From NCBI GenBank assembly GCA_041394845.1, contig JAWKHL010000009.1, positions 1 to 64,000 of the forward strand: a stretch of DNA of 64,000 nucleotides, in the 5' to 3' direction. Below, one piece after another: positions 8,784 to 15,716 of the stretch. Origin of the DNA: JAHCHG01 sp041394845 (lineage in GTDB: Bacteria; Acidobacteriota; Blastocatellia; Pyrinomonadales; Pyrinomonadaceae). The translations under genes were made by a program, and so were the position numbers. The notes beneath the pieces were generated by a model. The model had not been told where the DNA came from. It saw nothing but the letters and a program-made list of their open reading frames with translations, and did no database searches. The stretch's first letter is position 1. Each line of letters begins with the position of its first letter.

Positions 8784-10583
8784 ATGAATGAATCATCAAA
8801 TTCTGCCGAGATATCAAAGGCCAGAATCTGTAAATTCGGCAGGTGTTATCTGGATAAAATTGAGCGAAAGGTTTACAAAGGCGGAACTTTGCTGGATATT
8901 TCGTCAAAGGCCTTCGACGTGCTTCAACTGCTGATCGAAAGGGCCGGTGAGGTTTTGACCAAAGATGAGATTCTGGAACAGGTCTGGGCCGACAGTTTCG
9001 TCGAAGAAGGCAATCTGGCCGTTCATATTTCAAAACTCCGGAAATTACTGGGAGCAACCAAGACCGAACCCTACATCGCAACGGTTTCCGGTAGCGGTTA
9101 CCGCTTCGTATCAAGGGTTTTCCCAATTGATGAAGACGTCTGGCAATTCCATCTGATCAATAATCCCGGAATTAACAGCAACTTTTCGGAGGATGGTCCG
9201 GAATACGATTCAATAGCGGTTCTTCCGTTGAATAACGAAACCGGTGATGAGGAAATTGATTATCTGGCCGACGGTTTGACGGAAAGCATCATCAACAATC
9301 TTTCTTACGTTTCAGACCTGAGGGTTCTGGCCAGAAACACGGTCTTTCGTTTTAAAGACAAGGAAATAGATGTTCAGGAAGTGGGGAAAAGACTCGGCGT
9401 ATCGACCGTTCTGACCGGAAGAATCCGAGTCGTACGGGACAATCTGATAATCGGCGTCGAACTAACAAAAACCGCCGACGGCGGACAACTCTGGGGAACT
9501 TCGCTCAATGAACCTTTTGAGGATGTATTCGAAATCCAGGAAAAAATAACCCGCTCAATTCTTGACAACCTAAAAACTCAATTAGATCTTGCCGTAAAAA
9601 AAGCAAACGCATCAAAAGTTACTGAAAACACCGAATCCTATAGGCTCTATTTAAAAGGTAAATATCTTGTTAATAAGAAGTCTCTTAAAGATATTGAAAA
9701 GGCAATAGAATGCTTCCAACAATCTATTTCAAAAGACCCTGTAAATGCCCATTCATATGTTGAGTTGGCCAATTGTTTCAGACTGCTTTATTCTTACGAT
9801 CAATTATCTCTACAAGATGCAGTAAATAAGCTAACGCCTCTTTTAAAGAAAGCTACAAAATTAAATGGATTAATGCCTGAACTATTTGTTTTTAAAGGAA
9901 TCATTAAAATGTATTTAGAGTTTAATTTCAAAGAATCTGAAAAGTATCTTGTAAAGGCTCTAATGATAAATCCTAATTCTCTAATTGCACGCTACCGCTA
10001 TTCACAAATGTTGGTTTATTGTTGTAGATTTTCTGAAGCATTAATTCAAATGAAAGAATGTGCCCGGCTTGATCCTGTTTCACTTATAAGTAATAAGAGA
10101 ATTGCAAGAATGTTTTATTTTATCGGACAATTTCGGAATTCTGTAATTAAATTGGAGGAATGCCTTGAATTAGAATCGGAAGATTTTGAAACTCATCTTT
10201 TATTAGGAATTAATTTTGTTGAACTTGAAAAATATAATGACGCTTTTAATGCTTTCGAAAAATCATTAAAACTACAATATCATTTTGAAACGCTTTCAAT
10301 GATTGGATATGCAAACGCAAAAGCGGGGAGAAAAAAGGAAGCTCAAAACATCCTTAAGGAACTTGAGGAAAAATCAAAAAGGTATTATATTGCCCCACAA
10401 TACTTCGGAATTATTCACTCGGGTTTAGGAGAAATTGAACAAGCATTTAAATATCTCAACAAAACTTTAATTGAGTGCAATTCCGATATAATAAGCTTAA
10501 AGTGTGATCCCAGATGGGCTCCCATTCGATCTGACCCAAGGTATCAAAGTATGTTGCTAAAAATAGGTCTGCCAATTAAGTAA
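8784..10583 (+). CDS. Winged-helix regulator with FlgO-like and TPR domains
   Basis: A 599-residue transcription regulator. An OmpR/CadC-type winged helix occupies residues 15-110 (GEVLTKDEILEQVW, HISKLRKLLG and GSGYRFVSRVF). A FlgO-like module follows at about 145-270 (DSIAVLPLNN, YLADGLTESIINNLS). From about 280 to the end there are tetratricopeptide repeats. No membrane segment separates the DNA-binding and sensory parts, unlike CadC, so the protein is probably cytosolic. The ATG at 8784 has AGGAGG 9 bases upstream; a TTG at 8757 is less likely. Base composition shifts sharply to A/T near 9600, within the coding region. The FlgO-TPR part is paralogous to the C-terminus of the kinase at 55214-57694. 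It probably senses a ligand or partner through the TPRs (inference). Confidence 0.85.
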   Translation: MNESSNSAEISKARICKFGRCYLDKIERKVYKGGTLLDISSKAFDVLQLLIERAGEVLTKDEILEQVWADSFVEEGNLAVHISKLRKLLGATKTEPYIATVSGSGYRFVSRVFPIDEDVWQFHLINNPGINSNFSEDGPEYDSIAVLPLNNETGDEEIDYLADGLTESIINNLSYVSDLRVLARNTVFRFKDKEIDVQEVGKRLGVSTVLTGRIRVVRDNLIIGVELTKTADGGQLWGTSLNEPFEDVFEIQEKITRSILDNLKTQLDLAVKKANASKVTENTESYRLYLKGKYLVNKKSLKDIEKAIECFQQSISKDPVNAHSYVELANCFRLLYSYDQLSLQDAVNKLTPLLKKATKLNGLMPELFVFKGIIKMYLEFNFKESEKYLVKALMINPNSLIARYRYSQMLVYCCRFSEALIQMKECARLDPVSLISNKRIARMFYFIGQFRNSVIKLEECLELESEDFETHLLLGINFVELEKYNDAFNAFEKSLKLQYHFETLSMIGYANAKAGRKKEAQNILKELEEKSKRYYIAPQYFGIIHSGLGEIEQAFKYLNKTLIECNSDIISLKCDPRWAPIRSDPRYQSMLLKIGLPIK

Positions 10584-10638
10584 TCATACAAAATAGAGCA
10601 TATTTCAGAAAAATGAAACACAAGAGTAGAATCGAAGA

Positions 10639-10819
10639 ATGAAAGCTTATTCTCTTGATTTACGACGGAAGATCCTTGATCGCTATAAAGCCGGTGGCAT
10701 CTCTCAGCGAGAGTTGGCGGCTCAGTTTCGGGTTTCTCCGTTTTTCGTCATTAAACTCCTTGGACTTCATCGCCGTGGCAAGAGTTTGGCCGCCAAACGA
10801 CGTGGCGGTCATATTAAAG
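10639..10819 (+). pseudogene. IS630-type transposase, 5' fragment
   Basis: The frame starting MKAYSLDLRRKILDRYKAGG is the helix-turn-helix N-terminus of IS630-family transposases (QRELAAQFRVS). It is cut after GGHIK by the left end of the IS3 element. The continuing segment appears on the other side of the IS3 element. The DDE catalytic domain is absent, so this remnant is inactive. Confidence 0.75.
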
Positions 10820-10873
10820 TGAACCCCATTGTCTAGACAGCAAACTCACTTTTTTAAGGTGGATTTTCCTCTG

Positions 10874-11722
10874 TCAAAAACTGCCCGATTTGGCTCCTTT
10901 TTCTTGTTCCGTTTGCCGACCTTTTTGATAGCCCTCAAACGGTGTCTGATATTTTAACGATTGATGCGGCCGCCGATAATTGTAAAATGAAAAGTATTTT
11001 TCCAAACCTGTTTCGGCTTCCCAAACATCTGCGTAGTCATTCAAATAAACTTCTTCCTGTTTGACCGAGCGCCATAACCGTTCGACAAATATGTTGTCAA
11101 AACACCGGCCCCGGCCGTCCATACTGATCTGGATCCCGTTCTCGTGCAAAACTTTTAACCATTCCACCGAGGTGAACTGACTCCCCTGATCCGAGTTGAA
11201 GATCTCCGGCTTTCCTTTTTTCAATGCTCGTTTCAAAGCCTCGATATAAACGCTCGATTCCAGCGAATTGGAAACTTCAAACTCGATCACGAACCGCGAA
11301 TGCCAATCCAGGATGGCCAGCAAATAAATAAATCCGCTTTCCAGTCTGATGTAGGTTATGTCGGTTGCCCAAACCTGATCTGCCTGATCAATCTCCTTAT
11401 CCTTCAATAGATACGGATAAACCAGATGTTCCTTACAGGGCTTTGACAAGTTCGGTTTCGGATAGATCGCTTCCAGTCCGAGTTTTCTCATCAACCGCCG
11501 AACCCGTTTGTGATTGACCCTCAAGCCGAGATTTTGCAGATAAACCGTCATTCGCCGATAACCGTAAAACGGTGTCCGGGTGTATTGCTCATCCAGAAGG
11601 CGCATCAGCCGGGCATCTTCTTCATTTTCAGCCTGCCGGTGATAATAAAGCGTTGACCGATTCAGGCCTAACAGCTGGCATTGCCGCGAGATCGAAATCT
11701 GTTTGTTCTCAGGCTCGACCAA
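10874..11722 (-). CDS. IS3-family transposase OrfB (DDE integrase domain)
   Basis: A 282-residue rve-type integrase that catalyses strand transfer of the element. An HTH_21-like region (FYGYRRMTVYL) is followed by the DDE residues in WATDITY, NSDQGSQF and FVERLWRSVKQEEVY. The frame is open upstream of the TTG at 11722 as far as the A9 run in orfA, so the active product is probably an OrfAB fusion rather than a separately started OrfB. No damage to the catalytic core is visible, so the element may still move. Confidence 0.9.
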   Translation of the reverse strand: MVEPENKQISISRQCQLLGLNRSTLYYHRQAENEEDARLMRLLDEQYTRTPFYGYRRMTVYLQNLGLRVNHKRVRRLMRKLGLEAIYPKPNLSKPCKEHLVYPYLLKDKEIDQADQVWATDITYIRLESGFIYLLAILDWHSRFVIEFEVSNSLESSVYIEALKRALKKGKPEIFNSDQGSQFTSVEWLKVLHENGIQISMDGRGRCFDNIFVERLWRSVKQEEVYLNDYADVWEAETGLEKYFSFYNYRRPHQSLKYQTPFEGYQKGRQTEQEKGAKSGSF

Positions 11723-11735
11723 TTCCCGGCGAACT

Positions 11736-12032
11736 CTAGCTGAAAAAGGAAGATTTTTTTTTCAGCCAGTCAAGCTCGACTTTCATCTGCCCGATCTGTT
11801 GATAGAGTTGATTGATCAATTCCTCATTGTCGGCATTTGGCGGCGACTTTGAGTTATCAAAAATCAGCGGCAGAGACTCCAGAAAATGCTTTTTCCACTT
11901 GGAGATCTGATTCGGATGAACGGCGAATTGCCGGGCGATCTGGTTGATCGTCAATTTGCCCCGGACAGCTTCCAAAGCAACTTTGGCTTTGAATTCGGCA
12001 CTATAAGTTTTACGTTTTTTGGTGGTTGTCAT
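11736..12032 (-). CDS. IS3-family transposase OrfA (helix-turn-helix)
   Basis: A 98-residue protein with the HTH_Tnp_1 fold (YSAEFKAKVALEAV, TINQIARQFAVHPNQISKWK) and a C-terminal leucine-zipper-like stretch (INQLYQQIGQMKVELDWLKK). It binds the terminal repeats and multimerises with OrfAB. The frame ends shortly after a run of nine A residues on the coding strand (11754-11762), the expected place for frame change into orfB. Confidence 0.88.
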   Translation of the reverse strand: MTTTKKRKTYSAEFKAKVALEAVRGKLTINQIARQFAVHPNQISKWKKHFLESLPLIFDNSKSPPNADNEELINQLYQQIGQMKVELDWLKKKSSFFS

Positions 12033-12100
12033 AGTGTTAATTTCAGGGGCAATTTTAACACTTTTTCCACCTTAGCTACCTGTCTAAATTTTGGGGTTCA

Positions 12101-12260
12101 TTATAATATCAAACCGCTGTTACCTGATGAGATGCGACAGTATCTGAGTGATCAACTGTCTGAGCAAAACGATCTGACTCTGTTGGAACTGAGTGATCGG
12201 GTCAATGAGAAGCTCGGGTTGAGGGTTTCGACACTGCGACTATGTGAAGCTCCCAACTGA
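12101..12260 (+). pseudogene. IS630-type transposase, 3' continuation fragment
   Basis: The segment reading NIKPLLPDEMRQYLSDQLS and then LLELSDRVNEKLGLRVS continues the IS630 helix-turn-helix linker interrupted at 10819. It stops at 12258-12260, well before a DDE domain, so the host transposase was already truncated or has decayed since. Confidence 0.65.
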
Positions 12261-12282
12261 AACCTGCTCTGTTTTCCCAAAT

Positions 12283-12327
12283 AAAAAAAAATGGCCCCGT
12301 TGATCTCTCGACGAAGCCATTTTTTTG
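12283..12327. terminator. Bidirectional rho-independent terminator
   Basis: AAATGGC pairs with GCCATTT, enclosing an inner stem CGTTGA/TCGACG, with A-runs and T-runs on the two sides. It can stop transcription from both the transposase side and the secreted-protein gene on the opposite strand. Confidence 0.8.
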
Positions 12328-12377
12328 CGGGAAATTTATGGTCTATCAAAGGTGATGGACAAACTAAAATTTTCAAT

Positions 12378-12653
12378 TTAGTCAGACATTAAAATTCCGT
12401 GATTAACTTGTACACAACCCTGATCTGAAGACTTTCCACTAATAATATCAATCAAATCACTCATAAGGATTCCAACAAATCCTGACATTAGTATGCCTGA
12501 ATCAAATTTTACATCTTGGTTCTTAGTAGTACATTGCTGATTTTCGTCACCTGCGAAATCACTCATTAACAAACCAGCTTTTGCACTTGAAACCCCCATC
12601 ATAATAATTCCAGCTAATGTTAACGATACTGCTAATTTTTTTAAGTTGTTCAT
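12378..12653 (-). CDS. Small secreted protein with GILMSD repeats
   Basis: A 91-residue protein with a clear Sec signal peptide (MNNLKK followed by a hydrophobic core and the cleavage motif AKA). The predicted 65-residue mature form begins GLLMSDFAG, contains adjacent GILMSGFVG and GILMSDLID, and ends exactly in GILMSD. That makes four copies of G-I/L-L-M-S-D/G separated by polar spacers that include two cysteines. AGGAAGGA lies 8 bases before the ATG. I know no named family with this repeat. It could be a self-assembling surface protein (the repeat is short and hydrophobic) or a precursor of a secreted peptide signal. It lies in the AT-rich island between the TPR regulator and the GGDEF-EAL gene. 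Confidence 0.75.
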   Translation of the reverse strand: MNNLKKLAVSLTLAGIIMMGVSSAKAGLLMSDFAGDENQQCTTKNQDVKFDSGILMSGFVGILMSDLIDIISGKSSDQGCVQVNHGILMSD

Positions 12654-12860
12654 TTTCTTAATCCTTCCTGTAATTTTTATTTTGAAGTTTTCACTTCATC
12701 TTGCCTTTATCAATTACAATTGCCGTGCCAAAATAACAACTCTCTTTTAAAAAAACTTAAATACAACTAAACATAGGACTTAACATCATTAAATAGATTT
12801 TTTTTACTTTTCATATTTTTAAAAATAAATGGCTACAAAGTTTACATCCACCTATTAAAG

Positions 12861-12936
12861 TACTGAAGATGCAGACTTTACATATGAGAGTATTGAGTAT
12901 ACAACTGACTTTTGTATATTGAGTATGCAACTTCTA
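12861..12936. repeat. Three degenerate direct repeats
   Basis: Copies start at 12861, 12891 and 12918 with the consensus TATTGAGTATGCAACTT; the first copy is the most divergent. The spacing is 30 and 27 bases, near three helical turns, which would suit binding of a regulator on one DNA face. The divergent position upstream of the secreted-protein gene is compatible with an operator (inference). Confidence 0.5.
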
Positions 12937-13179
12937 GGCTTTGCACAATAATGAATTAAAACGGAGTTTAATAGTTTTTGTCTGATCATCTTTAGTTTTT
13001 AATAATATTTCTCTAAAATTTATTTTGTTTTGCAAGCCTCACATCAATCAAAAAATTAGGGCTATTAATTGCTTTATGTATTATTAATTACTCTATTCCC
13101 TATTTTGGACCTAAAAATGAAAGATTTAGAATTGAAATTCACAATGTCATTTTTGGTATGTCTTCTTTCTTAAAAAAAT

Positions 13180-13227
13180 CCATTTATATTCCTTAAAAAT
13201 CTATAGATTTTTAAGGAATATAAATGG
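13180..13227. repeat. Perfect 48-bp palindrome
   Basis: The left half starts CCATTTATATTCC and ends AAAAATCTA; the right half is its exact reverse complement with no spacer. It can form a 24-bp hairpin or a cruciform. It lies 116 bases before the GGDEF-EAL start. Confidence 0.9.
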
Positions 13228-13343
13228 TATATTAATTAAGTGAGTGTATTGTTTTCTCTCACCTTCCCCCAAAATCAAATTTAGATTTTTATTGTTTCAA
13301 AATAACTCTCTAAATTATTCAAGTTTTCCAACTCCTTCAGAAT

Positions 13344-15587
13344 ATGAATCGAGAAAAAAATTTTTATCTTTTTAAACTGATTATTAGTATTCTCGGTAGC
13401 TTTTGTGTTTTTTTTGCAATTTATAACTTAAATTTTTCCTCACTGAATTGGAAAGTTGGTCTAATTTTAATTTTTGCTTTATTCGTTACCCCTAAACTTA
13501 CTTTATCAATCCCGCACTCAAAATCTCATTTATGCTTTGCAGATACAATGATTTTTATAGTTTTCCTTCTATTTGGAGGTGAAACTGCAATTCTTTTTGG
13601 AACTGCAGAGATGCTTGTAAATTGTTTTTACCTAAAATATGATGGGGTTTATTTCAGCAAATTAACAATCCCTTTTAATATTTTCAGCACAGCTTTATCT
13701 ACCACAATTACATACTTTTTCCTTGTTCAAATTCCCCCTCTGCTGAATATTAAATCTGATTATGCAAAAACAGGAAATTTAATCCCTATTCTTGGCATTT
13801 TAGCTTTGACTCAATTTTTTTCAACCTCGTTCTTTGCTGCAATTTTTCATTCCTTAAAGTTCCAATCAAAGCTTTGGAATTCTTGGAAAAAAGTAACCTT
13901 TTCAAGTTCGATGACCCAAATTATTGGCGCAGGGTTGGCCGGGGTTGCTTACAAGATTTTGAATTATGGGGATTTGTTGACCAGTTTGATGGCTTTGATT
14001 GTTTTTGGGATAACTTACGTTTATTACCGTCAATCGATCAATGACATTAACCATTCCGTGACGCAGGCCGAAAAGGCTCAGAGGGAAAAGGCCGAGGCTG
14101 AAATTGCCAGAAGAAAAGAGGCCGAGAAATACGCCGCCGAGTTGGCTTTGTCTCTCAAAAAAGAAGAAGAAACAAGCGAGGAGTTGCGCCAAAGCAAAGA
14201 GGCTCTCGAACACGCGGCTTTTCATGACTTTTTGACAGATCTTCCCAATCGCTCCTATTTGGTGGAAAGGCTGGGGCTTTTGCTGGAAATCGGGATCGAA
14301 ACCGCCCAAAGATATTTCGTCCTGTTTCTGGATCTGAGCCGTTTCAAAAACATCAATGACCGGCTCGGCCATACGGTCGGGGACCGGGTTTTGAAACTGG
14401 TCGGGAAACGCCTGATGCGCTTGCTCCGCGAAGAAGATACGATCGCCCGCCTCGGCGGGGACGAATTCGCCATCATCCTCAATAACGTCACTTCGATCGA
14501 GAAAGCGACCGATATCGCCCGCCATATTCACGAAAAACTCTCCCAGCCTTTCTACCTGCAAGGCCACAAGATCTTCTCCGATCTCCACATCGGCATCGCT
14601 CCTTTCGATTCGGATCACAGGAAACCGGAGGATATTCTGCGGGACGCCGACATCGCCATGCATAACGCCAAGGAAACCGGTTGCGGAGTGGCCGTTTTCA
14701 CCAAGGAACTGCGCGCCCAGTTCCTGGAAAAGATCACTCTGGAAGCCGATCTGCGGTTTGCGGTCGAACGCGGGGAACTAGAGATGCATTATCAACCGAT
14801 CATCGGTCTCGGCGAAGGGAAATTGATCGGGTTCGAAGCCCTGCTCCGTTGGAACCATCCCGAACACGGTTTTATCTCGCCCAACCAGTTTATTCCGATC
14901 GCCGAAGACACCGCACTGATCGTGCCCATCACCCGCTGGATCTTAAAAGAAACCTGTTCGCAACTGGCCAAATGGCAAAAGTTCTCCCGCCTCTACGAAA
15001 AACTGATGGTCAGCGTCAATATCTCCGGCAAACATCTGACGGACAGCAGTCTGATCAACGATGTCAACGAATCGCTGATCAAAGCCGATCTCTCTTCTTC
15101 GTCGCTCAATCTCGAAGTGACGGAGAGCATCGCCATGGAAAATGCCGAGCAGACCATCAGGATTCTAAATAAATTAAAGGAATTGAAGGTCCGGCTCAGC
15201 ATAGACGACTTCGGCACCGGTTATTCGTCGCTCAACTATCTGCACCGGCTTCCCTTTGACACGCTCAAGATCGACCGCTCGTTCGTCAAAAACGTCGGAG
15301 ACAACGGGGAAAACTCCGAAATCCTTCAAACCATCGTTTCTCTGGCCAAAAACCTCAAAATGGGCGTCGTCGCCGAAGGGATCGAAACCGTCAACCAATT
15401 GCAACTCCTGCAAAGCCTCAACTGCGAATTCGGACAGGGTTACCTGATGTCCAAACCTCTGCCGAAAGAAAAGATCGATGCCGCGCTTGATCGTAAAAAG
15501 AACTGGTTCTCGTTTTTTGATTCCAAACGGCACGATCCGGCCCGAGAAAACCTTCTGCCGGATGAAATAATCGGAACCTACAGTTGA
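13344..15587 (+). CDS. Membrane GGDEF-EAL protein (c-di-GMP turnover)
   Basis: A 747-residue protein predicted to make and/or degrade cyclic di-GMP. The first about 235 residues form some seven hydrophobic segments (a MASE-like membrane sensor). A charged coiled-coil linker follows at about 240-290. The diguanylate cyclase domain has an intact GGDEF at residues 371-375 (RLGGDEF). The phosphodiesterase domain has EAL at 498-500, DDFGTGYSSLNYL and AEGIET, so both activities look possible. The first 200 codons are AT-rich like the upstream island, whereas the rest has normal composition. No clear ribosome site precedes the ATG. Confidence 0.92.
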   Translation: MNREKNFYLFKLIISILGSFCVFFAIYNLNFSSLNWKVGLILIFALFVTPKLTLSIPHSKSHLCFADTMIFIVFLLFGGETAILFGTAEMLVNCFYLKYDGVYFSKLTIPFNIFSTALSTTITYFFLVQIPPLLNIKSDYAKTGNLIPILGILALTQFFSTSFFAAIFHSLKFQSKLWNSWKKVTFSSSMTQIIGAGLAGVAYKILNYGDLLTSLMALIVFGITYVYYRQSINDINHSVTQAEKAQREKAEAEIARRKEAEKYAAELALSLKKEEETSEELRQSKEALEHAAFHDFLTDLPNRSYLVERLGLLLEIGIETAQRYFVLFLDLSRFKNINDRLGHTVGDRVLKLVGKRLMRLLREEDTIARLGGDEFAIILNNVTSIEKATDIARHIHEKLSQPFYLQGHKIFSDLHIGIAPFDSDHRKPEDILRDADIAMHNAKETGCGVAVFTKELRAQFLEKITLEADLRFAVERGELEMHYQPIIGLGEGKLIGFEALLRWNHPEHGFISPNQFIPIAEDTALIVPITRWILKETCSQLAKWQKFSRLYEKLMVSVNISGKHLTDSSLINDVNESLIKADLSSSSLNLEVTESIAMENAEQTIRILNKLKELKVRLSIDDFGTGYSSLNYLHRLPFDTLKIDRSFVKNVGDNGENSEILQTIVSLAKNLKMGVVAEGIETVNQLQLLQSLNCEFGQGYLMSKPLPKEKIDAALDRKKNWFSFFDSKRHDPARENLLPDEIIGTYS

Positions 15588-15716
15588 ATGCGCCGACGCT
15601 TCATTTCACGGCTTTTTCAGAGAATTTAATTTCCAACAGACATCTACGCGTTTGGTTTTGCCGCCCAAGACACAATATAATTGTGGAAAATTCAATCAGA
15701 GGTGTGCAAGCGCGAA

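Larger units (their letters stand above)
10820..12100 (-). mobile_element. IS3-family insertion sequence, apparently complete
   Basis: The 1281-bp element is bounded by imperfect inverted repeats that begin TGAACCCC and share TAGACAG and AAGGTGGA further in. It carries overlapping orfA and orfB on the minus strand and interrupts an IS630-type transposase. The short flanks (AAAG on the left, TTAT on the right) do not form an obvious target duplication. It is higher in G+C than the surrounding island. Confidence 0.85.
12654..13343. other. Long AT-rich non-coding region
   Basis: These 690 bases have no convincing ORF on either strand. They hold three degenerate direct repeats (12861-12936), a perfect 48-bp palindrome (13180-13227) and presumably divergent promoters for the secreted protein and the GGDEF-EAL gene. 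The A/T content is far above that of the rest of the window. Confidence 0.6.

Noticed and set aside
10820..12100. Target-site duplication for the IS3 element
   Set aside because: The bases on the two sides (AAAG and TTAT) do not match; ATATTAAA and ATATCAAA nearby are similar but not adjacent to the ends.
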